Shown here one piece after another: positions 35,782 through 43,933 of a DNA stretch of 64,000 nucleotides. The position numbers were made by a program, and so were the translations under genes. The notes under the pieces are model-generated. The model had not been told where the DNA came from. It was given only the letters and a program-made list of their open reading frames with translations, and ran no database searches. Each line of letters begins with the position of its first letter. Positions within the stretch are counted from its first letter, which is position 1. The DNA lies in the NCBI GenBank assembly GCA_947243855.1, contig CAMXIK010000015.1:24207-88206 (forward strand), written 5' to 3'. The DNA comes from an uncultured Lachnospiraceae bacterium (GTDB lineage: Bacteria; Bacillota; Clostridia; Lachnospirales; Lachnospiraceae).

Positions 35782-36449
35782 GTTTCCTCCTCCATGCGGT
35801 AACCGAAGCTTCTGATTGTCTTTAAACAGGTGGGATGCCCTAGCTTTTCCCGCAGCCGCTTCATAGCCACTGACAGGGTATTGTCATTGACGTAGTTTCC
35901 GTTGCTGTCCCATATTGATTCCAGTAACCGCTCCCTTGTCACGGTTCTGCCTTTATTCTGTAATAAAATGACCAAAAGCTGATACTCTATCTGACTCACC
36001 GTCACTTCTTCTCCCCTGCACAAAACCGCCATTTTATCTGTGTCTACTTGAACCGGCCCGCAGGAAAGATATCCACCCTGCCCGTTTCCCGTCCGGCGAA
36101 GCAGCGCTTCGATACGGGAGTATAGAACTTCCAGTGCAAAAGGTTTGGTCACATAATCGTCCGCCCCGTTTCCAAAACCGGAAACAATATCGCGGGTATC
36201 GCCTCGGACTGTGAGAAAGATAATGGGCAGTTCCTTCCATCGGGAACGCATCCATTTACAAAAATCAGCGCCTCCTCCGTCCGGCATATTCCAATCGATC
36301 AGTACAAGACCCGGCATGCGGCGCTCCAATTCCTTTCTGCCCTCTTCCAATGTGCCAAACAGGAACACCGTAAATCCCTTCCCGCTCAAATACTCCTTCA
36401 CAGTCATGGCAATGGTCTCATCGTCTTCCAAATAAAAAATCTCGGTCAT
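35778..36449 (-). CDS. OmpR/PhoB-family response regulator
   Basis: The 223-residue regulator has a receiver domain (ED9D10 pocket; D52 in VLIDWNMPDGGG; Lys in DDYVTKPFA) and a winged-helix domain (about 130-220; VSQIEYQLLVILLQNKG, NDNTLSVAMKRLREKLG). It is the first gene of a second regulator-kinase-ATPase-permease set in the same order as at 12719-17830. The direct repeats before the ATPase gene are a plausible target. Confidence 0.94.
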   Translation of the reverse strand: MTEIFYLEDDETIAMTVKEYLSGKGFTVFLFGTLEEGRKELERRMPGLVLIDWNMPDGGGADFCKWMRSRWKELPIIFLTVRGDTRDIVSGFGNGADDYVTKPFALEVLYSRIEALLRRTGNGQGGYLSCGPVQVDTDKMAVLCRGEEVTVSQIEYQLLVILLQNKGRTVTRERLLESIWDSNGNYVNDNTLSVAMKRLREKLGHPTCLKTIRSFGYRMEEET

Positions 36450-36559
36450 TCCTTCCAGTCTCCTGGTTTTTAGTGTGTTTTTAGTTTATAATGTAATAGC
36501 CGCATAGAAAAAGGAAGCGGCAGCGCAGCTGACATTTACTTTTTCTGCGGCATTAACGA

Positions 36560-36607
36560 GAAAGCGTTTGACGAAGTCAAACAATGAGTGCGTAAGCACG
36601 GGCTTTC
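36560..36607. repeat. Three-way-junction palindromic element
   Basis: GAAAGC (36560-36565) pairs with GCTTTC (36602-36607) and encloses two hairpins: GTTTGAC-gaa-GTCAAAC (36566-36582) and GTGC-gtaa-GCAC (36588-36599). It lies in the 191-bp gap between the divergent regulator and esterase genes and looks like a small dispersed palindromic unit. Nothing else is seen in the gap. Confidence 0.5.
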
Positions 36608-36640
36608 GAGTATTAATACCAAATCAGAAAGGCACCCTCC

Positions 36641-37474
36641 ATGAAAGATTCCACACGCGAAGCCCTCAGCTACTTTGAGCTATACAGAAAAATGCTCTGT
36701 GTAAAAAAAGAGATCACACCCCAACCAATCATATTTGGCGATGACCCGCAGCAATATTTATTATATTATGAACCCGAAAACATAACAAGCGACAAAGTGA
36801 TTGTCTGGGTGCATGGCGGCGGTTGGAATGCTGGATCGCCGAAACTATTTGATTTTGTCGGACAGTGCGCCGCCAAAAATGGATACCGTTTTTTCTCCCT
36901 TGGGTACAGGCTGTCTCCCAAAAACAAATATCCCTGTCAGATCGAGGATGTGTGCAAAGGATATTGCGCGGCAGTCGATTTTATGATGATAAAGAAAATG
37001 AATCATACAAAGATCGTGATATCCGGCCCCTCCGCCGGCGCGCATTTATCCGCCCTTCTCTGCTACAGCCAAAAAGTACAAAAAGAATTTAACGTCGATC
37101 TGTCCCATGTAATCGGCTTTATCGGCGTGGGCGGCCCTTACTGCTTTTCCGAAAAAGATTCCTTATCCGTAAGGCTTCTGCTAAACCAATTGTTTGCAAA
37201 AGGCTATGACAGAACGCAGGGCGAGCCGTGCGCGCTTATGACGAAAAGCGATATTCCTATGCTTCTTATCCAAAGTAAGCATGACGGGTTGATCTCCTAC
37301 TCCTGTGCGGAGGAATTTTATAAAAAAGCGATACGTCTTGGAAATTCTTGCGAGCTTTATTCGGTGACAGATAAAAGGGACACGCACTCGTGGTATACAG
37401 CGGGAATGTTTCTGGAAACAAGGGAGACGAATCGGGGATTAGATAAATTCTTTTCGTGGATAGAGAATATATAA
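36641..37474 (+). CDS. Alpha/beta hydrolase (esterase/lipase-like)
   Basis: The 277-residue protein has the oxyanion-hole motif VHGGGWNAGSP, the nucleophile elbow ISGPSAGAHLSALL (GxSxG with catalytic Ser), the acid in LIQSKHDGLIS and the His in RDTHSWY. This matches the hormone-sensitive-lipase/kynurenine-formamidase-like group acting on small esters or amides. No signal peptide is present. The substrate is unknown and the gene stands alone. Confidence 0.88.
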   Translation: MKDSTREALSYFELYRKMLCVKKEITPQPIIFGDDPQQYLLYYEPENITSDKVIVWVHGGGWNAGSPKLFDFVGQCAAKNGYRFFSLGYRLSPKNKYPCQIEDVCKGYCAAVDFMMIKKMNHTKIVISGPSAGAHLSALLCYSQKVQKEFNVDLSHVIGFIGVGGPYCFSEKDSLSVRLLLNQLFAKGYDRTQGEPCALMTKSDIPMLLIQSKHDGLISYSCAEEFYKKAIRLGNSCELYSVTDKRDTHSWYTAGMFLETRETNRGLDKFFSWIENI

Positions 37475-37486
37475 TTCAGGATTAGA

Positions 37487-37515
37487 TTGTTTTCTAGCTA
37501 GAATTTACATATAAT
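37487..37515 (+). promoter_or_regulatory. Promoter and operator of the phd-doc pair
   Basis: TTGTTT (37487-37492), a 17-bp spacer and TATAAT (37510-37515). The 12-bp perfect palindrome TTCTAGCTAGAA (37492-37503) lies in the spacer, as expected for repression by the antitoxin. Confidence 0.7.
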
Positions 37516-37541
37516 ATATACGAAAGCGAGGTGCCTATAAA

Positions 37542-37784
37542 ATGACAATAGATACAAACACAATGATTTCAATTACAGAAGCAAATCAAAATTTCTCAAA
37601 AGTAGCAAAAGTAGTTGACGAACATGGAACGGCGGTTATTCTGAAAAATAATGTGCCCAGATATTTGGTCATTGATTTTAGCAAAGCAGAAAAAGAAAAG
37701 ATTGCCAGTAATGAAGATGTATTTGCGATATCTCAACGGTTGATAAAACAGAATGCAGAAGCATATGAGGTTCTTGCAAAATGA
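37542..37784 (+). CDS. phd: Phd/YefM-family antitoxin
   Basis: The 80-residue protein begins with the Phd DNA-binding fold (ISITEANQNFSKVAKVVDEHGTA followed by VILKNNVPRYLVIDF) and ends in a helical toxin-binding tail (ISQRLIKQNAEAYEVLAK). It overlaps the toxin gene by 4 bp (ATGA). Phd proteins neutralise Doc and repress their operon, and the palindrome just upstream fits. The pair is visibly more AT-rich than its neighbours, which suggests acquisition. Confidence 0.93.
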   Translation: MTIDTNTMISITEANQNFSKVAKVVDEHGTAVILKNNVPRYLVIDFSKAEKEKIASNEDVFAISQRLIKQNAEAYEVLAK

Positions 37785-38158
37785 TTATTTTAAGCAAAGA
37801 ACAAGTGCTAAAACTTCATGCAAGTTTAATCGAAGCCACCGGAGGAAGTGACGGTATTCGTGATGAAGGAATGCTGGATCTGGCGATAAATAATCCGTTT
37901 CAATCATTCAGCGGCAAAGAACTTTATCCAAGTATTCAGGCAAAGGCGGCACGACTTTGTTTTGGATTGGTAAAAAATCATGCAATGTTAGATGGAAACA
38001 AAAGACTTGGCGCGCATGCCATGTTAGTTTTTTTAGCATTAAATGGATATGAATTGTCATACAACCAAAAGGAATTAAGTGATGTAATTCTTGCATTGGC
38101 ATCTGGTGATATTGGTGAAAAGGAAGTCTTACATTGGATTATTAAACACCAACAATAA
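37781..38158 (+). CDS. doc: Doc-family Fic-domain toxin
   Basis: The 125-residue Doc-like toxin carries the Fic motif as HAMLDGNKRLGAHAML, in which His, Asp, Asn-Lys-Arg are conserved, although the Phe at position three is Met and the usual Ala after Asp is Gly. Also seen are GIRDEGMLDLAINNPFQSF and YPSIQAKAARLCFGLVKNH. Family knowledge: Doc phosphorylates elongation factor Tu and stops translation. It overlaps the antitoxin gene by 4 bp. Confidence 0.93.
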   Translation: MIILSKEQVLKLHASLIEATGGSDGIRDEGMLDLAINNPFQSFSGKELYPSIQAKAARLCFGLVKNHAMLDGNKRLGAHAMLVFLALNGYELSYNQKELSDVILALASGDIGEKEVLHWIIKHQQ

Positions 38159-38184
38159 ACTTTCATCCTTGCAGGAAAGCAAGT

Positions 38185-39288
38185 GTGCAGCATAAAACGA
38201 TAAAGAAAGTATTGATAATTTATATGAATTATTACAAAGATTGGAGTAAAAATGCTCCCCTCACTAAAGCGCCCTTTATATGGCTCACAACCGCTTTTAT
38301 TGCAGTCCTTACTTTCGTTTCCACTATTCTATCAGGCTGTGCCAAAAACACCATGCCGATCTCGCACACCGGATTCTATTTTGATACGGTGATTCAGATT
38401 ACCTTATATGACACGGAAGACGAAGCAATTCTGGACGGCTGTTTTGCTCTGGCGGAAAAATACGAGAATCTTTTCAGCGCCACAAAAGAAGGTTCCGATG
38501 TATGGAAAATCAACCACGGAAACGGAGAAACCGTCACGGTATCGGAGGAGACGGTCAAACTTCTGAACACAGCAGCAGACTGGGCTAACAAGACAGAGGG
38601 AAAAATCGACCCAACCATCCGTCCCGTGAGCGAACTGTGGGACTTCGGCTCCGCAGGCGATCCTCATGTACCAAAAGACAGCGAAATCCAAGAAGCGCTC
38701 TCCCACGTTTCTTACGACACCATCCGCTTCGGCACCGCCCCTTCCGACGAGAGCGGCGAAACCATCTACAGTACCGTCACCCTGAACGACCCGAAAGCCG
38801 CCGTCGATCTCGGCTTTATCGCCAAAGGATATATCGCGGATCAAATGAAAGAATATCTGCTCGCGCAGGGCGTAGCAAGCGCCTGTATCAGTCTGGGCGG
38901 CAACGTGCTTGCCATCGGGGAAAAGCCCGACGGCTCCCCTTTCCGCGTTGGCATTCAGGAACCCTTTGCCGAACAGGGGAAGACTTTGGACACCGTGGAA
39001 ATTAGAGACGCCTCCGTGGTGACCTCCGGCATTTATGAACGCTGTTTTTACGAAAACGACGTGCTATATCACCATGTCCTCGATACCGCCACCGGCTATC
39101 CCGTGGACAATGAACTGGCTGGGGTAACCATCATCTGTAAGTCCTCCACAAAAGCAGACGCCCTCTCCACCGCCTGTCTTTGTCTGGGCTTAGAAGAAGG
39201 GCGTCAACTTCTTGACTTGGAAAAGGATGTGGCCTATCTATTGGTGACAAAGGACGGGACGCAGTATCGCTCTGAAAATTTTCCCTAA
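38185..39288 (+). CDS. apbE: FAD:protein FMN transferase (ApbE), lipoprotein
   Basis: ApbE attaches FMN covalently to Thr of target proteins such as RnfG, RnfD and NqrB/C. The protein has a hydrophobic N-terminus with lipobox LSGC. Family blocks: FDTVIQITLYDT, NAAADWANKTEGKIDPTIRPVSELWDFG, AAVDLGFIAKGYIADQM, SLGGNVLAIGEKPDG, VTSGIYERCF, HHVLDTATGYPVDNELAGVTI and the metal-binding KADALSTACLCLG. The GTG at 38185 has AGGAAA upstream; ATG 38224 is an alternative. Targets likely include the Rnf subunits encoded at 52.9-54.5 kb. Confidence 0.92.
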   Translation: MQHKTIKKVLIIYMNYYKDWSKNAPLTKAPFIWLTTAFIAVLTFVSTILSGCAKNTMPISHTGFYFDTVIQITLYDTEDEAILDGCFALAEKYENLFSATKEGSDVWKINHGNGETVTVSEETVKLLNTAADWANKTEGKIDPTIRPVSELWDFGSAGDPHVPKDSEIQEALSHVSYDTIRFGTAPSDESGETIYSTVTLNDPKAAVDLGFIAKGYIADQMKEYLLAQGVASACISLGGNVLAIGEKPDGSPFRVGIQEPFAEQGKTLDTVEIRDASVVTSGIYERCFYENDVLYHHVLDTATGYPVDNELAGVTIICKSSTKADALSTACLCLGLEEGRQLLDLEKDVAYLLVTKDGTQYRSENFP

Positions 39289-40532
39289 ACCCGCATCCGT
39301 CTCGCCCATCCCCTGACGGCAGGGAAAAGACACAAAACGCCGATCAGGCAGGGCGCCCAGATTAATAAATACGGCGACCAGATATACCGTCCGAACAGAT
39401 GAAAGGTATTGGTGCGGAATACGTCCGCCCCGCTTCCCACAAGCGGCAGCAGATCAAAAATTTTTTCCATAAAGACCGGCACACGATTATGGATGGCCAT
39501 AGGCCCATAAGCCGCCGCCAGACTCATAAGAAGCGCCAGCACATGATTCTTGGACAGAGCCGAGAACAGCATGACAATACCCGCATATCCCAATGCCCCT
39601 AGCAGCGTAAAAGCAAACTCATATATTTCCGCCTGCAGCATATTCATGGGTGCAATCGCAATCATTTTGACCATCTGAATGGGCATATCCCACCCTTCCG
39701 TCCCCAGAAAAACAAGCTGCAATACGACCGTCCCCACGGCAATCATCGTAAAAAGCTCCAGCGTAAATGCAATTCCCGTCTGGATTTTGGCTGCCGCAAG
39801 CCTCCTCCATCCGTTTTTTGTCGTCAAAAGAAGCGGGCTTGTATTGTCATGCCACTCCCCAGCAAACAAGGCGGATAGGGTAACGGCGAGAAACAACGCC
39901 ATGACCGCTCCCAGGCCGGACACGGTATTCCCGAGAATATTTGACCAGCCCTCCGTCCACTTCCATGAAAATGGCTCCTGCACCTTTTCATTGATTTGTA
40001 AGAGATAGTCCCGCTCCGCGCCAGTCTGTCCGCTGACCGTAAGGAAGGTATCAACAGCCTTTTTCCTTCTCTCGTAAAGCCCGGTGAGTTTTTCCGTCTC
40101 CACATAATCGCTCATGACCGTAATGCCGAGCATATCTGATCGCTCCAACTCTGGATAGAGTGTGCGAAGCCAGCCGTTCACCGTATGCATATCTGAGTTT
40201 CCTATTTTATGAACCGTTTCTATGTTCTCAAATCCCAGCGTTTTTCTATCTTCATCCAATTGCGCATAAAGGTCCTTAAAATCCCGAACCCATTCCTGCA
40301 GGGTCTCATCCGTCAGTACCGCGTATTTTCGCGAATACTCTTGACAATTCCTGATATTCTCGTAGCCGTCAAAGTTGTGACCACTCAATTTTTCTTTGAT
40401 ACTTCCATAAGTCATCCACTGATATACCAGAAAGCTTCCGAGTCCTACACAGTATAATAAACACAACAGGACGCAGATTCTGGTGCTGTTTTTCCGCCAT
40501 AACTTTTTATGTTCCAGTTTGAATAGTTCCAT
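39285..40532 (-). CDS. ABC-2 type transporter permease
   Basis: The 415-residue protein starts ELFKLEHKKLWRKNSTRIC, typical of ABC-2 permeases that begin inside the cell. A first segment (about 20-37) is followed by a large outside loop (about 40-200), and five further hydrophobic segments follow (about 208-240, 255-280, 290-330, 335-355, 380-405). It is the last gene of the sigma-membrane protein-ATPase-permease set and overlaps apbE by 4 bp at their converging ends. The substrate is unknown. Confidence 0.85.
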   Translation of the reverse strand: MELFKLEHKKLWRKNSTRICVLLCLLYCVGLGSFLVYQWMTYGSIKEKLSGHNFDGYENIRNCQEYSRKYAVLTDETLQEWVRDFKDLYAQLDEDRKTLGFENIETVHKIGNSDMHTVNGWLRTLYPELERSDMLGITVMSDYVETEKLTGLYERRKKAVDTFLTVSGQTGAERDYLLQINEKVQEPFSWKWTEGWSNILGNTVSGLGAVMALFLAVTLSALFAGEWHDNTSPLLLTTKNGWRRLAAAKIQTGIAFTLELFTMIAVGTVVLQLVFLGTEGWDMPIQMVKMIAIAPMNMLQAEIYEFAFTLLGALGYAGIVMLFSALSKNHVLALLMSLAAAYGPMAIHNRVPVFMEKIFDLLPLVGSGADVFRTNTFHLFGRYIWSPYLLIWAPCLIGVLCLFPAVRGWARRMRV

Positions 40533-40569
40533 TTTTCATTTCCTCCCTACCGTTTTTTGTCTTTCCTCC

Positions 40570-41430
40570 TCATTCATGCATGGAGTACAAATACAAATCC
40601 TCAAGAGTCGCCCCACAGGACACCGCCTCCTCTGCTGGCTTATTGTCCGACAAAATACGCAGCACCACCTGTTCCCCCTCATGCCGCAGATTGGCCACCG
40701 CCGCCTTTTCCTGCCAGATTTTCGCCTCTTCTGGCGTCACGGTCAGTTCCCAGACCCTTCCCTCCGCTTGTTTTGTCAGCTCCGATACCGTCCCCTGCGA
40801 TACCAGCTTCCCTTTCTTCATCAGCAGCACCTCGTCCGCAATGGCTTCGATATCTGACACAATATGGGTAGATAAAATAACAATCCTATCCGCCGCATAA
40901 TCTGAGATCAGATTGCGGAAACGCACCCGTTCTTTCGGGTCAAGTCCGGCAGTGGGTTCATCCAAAATCAAAATCTTCGGCTGGTTCAAAAGCGCCTGTG
41001 CAATCCCTACCCGCTGTTTCATACCGCCTGAAAAAGTTTTTACCTTTTTCGACGCCGCTTCCTCCAAGCCGACGACCTCCAAAAGCTCCTTTGTCCGTTT
41101 TCCCGCCATACTCCTTGGAATGCCTTTGAGCGCCGCCATGTACAGCAAAAACTCTTTCGCCGTATAATTGGGATAGTAACCGAAATCCTGCGGCAGATAT
41201 CCCAATAAATCCCTGTAATCCGCTCCCATGGAGGTAATCTCCCTGCCATCCAGAAACACTTCCCCTGCGGTAGATTCCAATATAGCGCACAACATTCGCA
41301 TCAGCGTGGTTTTCCCCGCACCGTTTTCTCCCAACAATCCGTATACGCCCGGCTTCAAAACCATGCTGACACAGTCTACCGCTATTTTCCGGCCATACTG
41401 TTTCGTCAAACGATCAACCGATAATTCCAT
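40570..41430 (-). CDS. ABC transporter ATP-binding protein (CcmA/NatA type)
   Basis: The 286-residue ATPase starts at ATG 41430 with GGGAGGG upstream. Walker A GENGAGKTTLM, Q-loop YLPQDFGYYPNYTAKEFL, signature FSGGMKQRVGIAQA, Walker B ILILDEPTAGLD and the switch His in ILSTHIVSD are present. A ~65-residue C-terminal domain follows, as in exporters paired with ABC-2 permeases. It lies 37 bp before the permease and overlaps the upstream membrane gene by 17 bp. Confidence 0.93.
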   Translation of the reverse strand: MELSVDRLTKQYGRKIAVDCVSMVLKPGVYGLLGENGAGKTTLMRMLCAILESTAGEVFLDGREITSMGADYRDLLGYLPQDFGYYPNYTAKEFLLYMAALKGIPRSMAGKRTKELLEVVGLEEAASKKVKTFSGGMKQRVGIAQALLNQPKILILDEPTAGLDPKERVRFRNLISDYAADRIVILSTHIVSDIEAIADEVLLMKKGKLVSQGTVSELTKQAEGRVWELTVTPEEAKIWQEKAAVANLRHEGEQVVLRILSDNKPAEEAVSCGATLEDLYLYSMHE

Positions 41431-42181
41431 ATAACTTTCCCTCCCTCTTCTGTTCCAAGATAAAACCGATCTCCCTGCCAAAAAATCCTGCAAAGACAAC
41501 AAACAATACCATCCAAAGCCCCGTCGCAGACGTCTCATAAAGCTGCGGCAGCGCCTTTGCCGATACGCCCCAGACCACGCAAGAACCAGTCATCGCCACA
41601 GCGCAGATCAATATTTTTTCCTTTCTTTTCAGCCTGATCAGACGCAGCAGAGCCGACATAGAGACCAAATACGGCACCAGACCGTACAAAATCATCCGCC
41701 CGATCCCCTCGCTCGACTGCCGCACATACAGAACCATAGATAAAACCGCCGTCATACAGACCAGATTCGCGGCTCCTGCAAGAATCAGCTTGGCAAGTAT
41801 AATCTCTGCTCCCGACGACCTTGTAACCGCCTCCATTTCACCCATTTTATAAAACTGGCTGCGAAACAGCACGGGCATCATTGCCAGTGCAAACAGCGGC
41901 GTAAAGGCGGGAATATAATGTACTGCCTCCTCTATGATTCCAAGCTGTATACAGAGCAGAAGCATCACCCCCACTTGTAAGCCAAAAATCGACGCCCCTT
42001 CAAACCGAAATACGTCCGACAAAAACTGCCAGAAGCCCGTTCTCTCTTCTATCGGACTTCCCGCCTGTTCCCGCATGATTTTCCTGCACTCTGCCACAGT
42101 TTTTTCCTTTTTGGAAGGCCGCACCGCCGTCCCCTGCTGGAAAGAGCTTTGCAAATATGCCTTTAATTCGCTATTTTTCAT
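41414..42181 (-). CDS. Membrane protein between an ECF sigma factor and an ABC transporter, candidate anti-sigma factor
   Basis: I do not recognise a named family. From ATG 42181 (AAGGAG seven bases away) it has 255 residues. The first ~65 are soluble, polar and helical (MKNSELKAYLQSSF, KKEKTVAECRKIMREQ). Six hydrophobic segments follow (about 70-90, 92-108, 130-150, 160-180, 190-208, 220-238). It overlaps both the sigma gene (11 bp) and the ATPase gene (17 bp). The position and the cytoplasmic N-terminus suggest either an anti-sigma factor or a second permease subunit. Confidence 0.7.
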   Translation of the reverse strand: MKNSELKAYLQSSFQQGTAVRPSKKEKTVAECRKIMREQAGSPIEERTGFWQFLSDVFRFEGASIFGLQVGVMLLLCIQLGIIEEAVHYIPAFTPLFALAMMPVLFRSQFYKMGEMEAVTRSSGAEIILAKLILAGAANLVCMTAVLSMVLYVRQSSEGIGRMILYGLVPYLVSMSALLRLIRLKRKEKILICAVAMTGSCVVWGVSAKALPQLYETSATGLWMVLFVVFAGFFGREIGFILEQKREGKLYGIIG

Positions 42182-42686
42182 TTCCACACTCCTTTTTCAT
42201 CAGCCGCAGCGCGTTCCTGACCCGGCTCTGCGCCGTCCGCATACTGCAGCCCATCACGTTTGCGATCTCCGAGAAACTCAGCTCTTGTCCAAAGCGGAGA
42301 AGAACCGCCTCCCTCTGCTGCGCAGATAAAACGCTTAAAAGCCGCCTGATATCCTCCCTATGCTCCGCCTGCGCGATCTCGTTTTTTCCGCCCGCAATTT
42401 CCGCCGCATCTTCCAAAGAGTAAAGGGGCATTTTTCTACTCTCGTCAATGCAAAGGCGGTTAGCGATTGTGTATAAATAGGCTTTGAACTTGTTTCTGCC
42501 TTTGTAGCGCGGCAGACTACGGAACAGCTTCAAAAAGGTTTCCTGCGCCAAGTCCTCCGCTTTCTCCGGAACGGAACAATGCCAGCCGCAGTACCGCAAG
42601 ATGGCGTCATAATAACGGTCGATCAGCTCTTCCGCTGCAGCCTCGTCTCCGCCTTTGATTCTGTTGATCAGTTCGTCGTCACTCAC
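42171..42686 (-). CDS. ECF-type RNA polymerase sigma factor
   Basis: The 171-residue sigma factor has region 2 (about 8-75; IDRYYDAILRYCGWHCSVPEKAEDLAQETFLKLF, FKAYLYTIANRLCIDE) and region 4 (about 110-165; LSVLSAQQREAVLLRFGQELSFSEIANVMGCS). It starts behind AAGGAGG and heads a four-gene operon with a membrane protein, an ABC ATPase and an ABC-2 permease. It probably drives transporter expression in response to a membrane signal. Confidence 0.93.
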   Translation of the reverse strand: MSDDELINRIKGGDEAAAEELIDRYYDAILRYCGWHCSVPEKAEDLAQETFLKLFRSLPRYKGRNKFKAYLYTIANRLCIDESRKMPLYSLEDAAEIAGGKNEIAQAEHREDIRRLLSVLSAQQREAVLLRFGQELSFSEIANVMGCSMRTAQSRVRNALRLMKKECGNEK

Positions 42687-42818
42687 ATTGTCCCGCCTCC
42701 TTTCCTTTCAGATACGCATCTGTATATTATAACGGTTCTGTGGGTTAAAAGGATCAAACTTTCCATAAAAAAAGCAATCCGCTGATCGCTGCGAATTGCC
42801 GCATTATCTTTATCCCTC

Positions 42819-43102
42819 TTATTGTAAGGTAATCCATTCCGGTTCTTCTCCCTCGTAAGCCACAAGACCGGCTCCATCCTCTTCCGTAAAACGTCTGGCC
42901 TTTGTCGTCTGCATTGACATCCACGTAAGCATACTTTTTCATTGCGTCTTCAAATTCGAATTCATAGTTTTTATCATCCATAACGGTCAGATTCATGCCT
43001 TCCCATATCCTTCTGCGTTTCTTCCGCACTCTCTGTCTGCCCGCACGCGGAAAGCATAAGCACTACCGCGCCTGCCGCCAGTGCTATTTTCCATTTTTTC
43101 AT
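42819..43102 (-). pseudogene. Small lipoprotein gene broken by two frameshifts
   Basis: ATG 43102 behind AAAGGGGG opens a lipoprotein signal (MKKWKIALAAGAVVLMLSAC, lipobox LSAC), and the frame stops soon after TESAEETQKD. The next frame continues with GMNLTVMDDKNYEFEFEDAMKK then YAYVDVNADDK, and a third continues with ARRFTEEDGAGLVAYEGEEP to the stop at 42819. Joined, these would give a protein of roughly 93 residues. The second break fits one extra G in AAAGGCC. It is either a decayed gene or a site of sequencing error. Confidence 0.75.
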
Positions 43103-43228
43103 AAGTATATTCCCCCTTTTTGTAATACGTTATAGTTATATCACAACGGGAAAGGCCCTGCAATACTGCTCTCGGAAACGACTTCAATTTTGCCTATTGA
43201 CATCTGCTGCGCCCTATATGTATAATCA

Positions 43229-43786
43229 CTATAAAAGAGATGGGTTTTCACCGTACAGTATATACTCAAGCGGGCTGCTCGTTTCTTTTTTTATTGCCAA
43301 AATGTCGTACAGATATTTTTTATCATCTGCACAATGACGTACAAGCATCCTCGCAAAGAAAACATTATAACGACAGATTTCACCATTGCTATCGTCATAT
43401 ACCGGAAGTGCAAACCTCACATCATACCGATACCATCCATATTTTGCATCTTTATTGTGTTTACTCTTGTAATTCTCAGAATATTGCCTATTCGTTGCCA
43501 TCTGAATTAACTCCGGAATACCCTGTGAAGCATTTGCTTTCGCTTTTGCGACAGCACCCTTTAAAGCAAGTCTGCTTTCAGAACCAGTAAATTCATCTGG
43601 AAGATCTCCAGAAATATATATTTTTTCAGAAGTTTCTTCAATTTCATAGAAATTACCGACAAACCTTTTTAGATAATTCTCCACCTCCTTCCAATCTTCT
43701 TTTCTTTTTCCTTTGAATTTTGTATCATTAATCAGAACAATTTTCTCTCCATTTGTTCCGACAATTACATTAACCCTTCTGTCCAT
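43229..43786 (-). CDS. Hypothetical protein, possibly a polyvalent-protein/PBECR-like domain
   Basis: This 185-residue protein is not assigned with certainty. The N-terminus is VNVIVGTNGEKIVLINDTKF. A conserved-looking core follows (VENYLKRFVGNFYEIEETSEKIYISGDLPDEF, ALKGAVAKAKANASQGIPEL, KYGWYRYDVRFALPVYDDSN). The end, NVFFARMLVRHCADDKKYLYDILAIKKETSSPLE, resembles toxin-like domains at the ends of phage and conjugative-element proteins. Here it stands alone. A ~100-bp repeat lies just upstream, and an 11-bp direct repeat (CTCTCGGAAAC) flanks the gene. Confidence 0.6.
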   Translation of the reverse strand: MDRRVNVIVGTNGEKIVLINDTKFKGKRKEDWKEVENYLKRFVGNFYEIEETSEKIYISGDLPDEFTGSESRLALKGAVAKAKANASQGIPELIQMATNRQYSENYKSKHNKDAKYGWYRYDVRFALPVYDDSNGEICRYNVFFARMLVRHCADDKKYLYDILAIKKETSSPLEYILYGENPSLL

Positions 43787-43817
43787 ATATTTCCCTTCAA
43801 AACAATATTTACAATTA

Positions 43818-43925
43818 CTCTCGGAAACTTAAAGCGAACTGCTCCTTACGATGCCCACGGCAAAAGATAAAAAAGATGTTCCAAGTAATACCAGAATAAC
43901 ATATTCTAGGAGACCATGCAAGCTT
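43818..43925. repeat. Dispersed ~100-bp repeat, copy A
   Basis: This stretch matches 47545-47645 in the same orientation with scattered differences. Shared blocks include TAAAGCGAA, GCTCCT, GATGCCCA, CAAAAGATAAAA, AGATGTTCCAAGT, CAGAATA and ATGCAAGC. A small hairpin (TGCC-CAC-GGCA) is kept in both copies although the loop and stem differ. It lies directly upstream of the 43229-43786 gene. Confidence 0.75.
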
Positions 43926-43933
43926 CTAGAATC

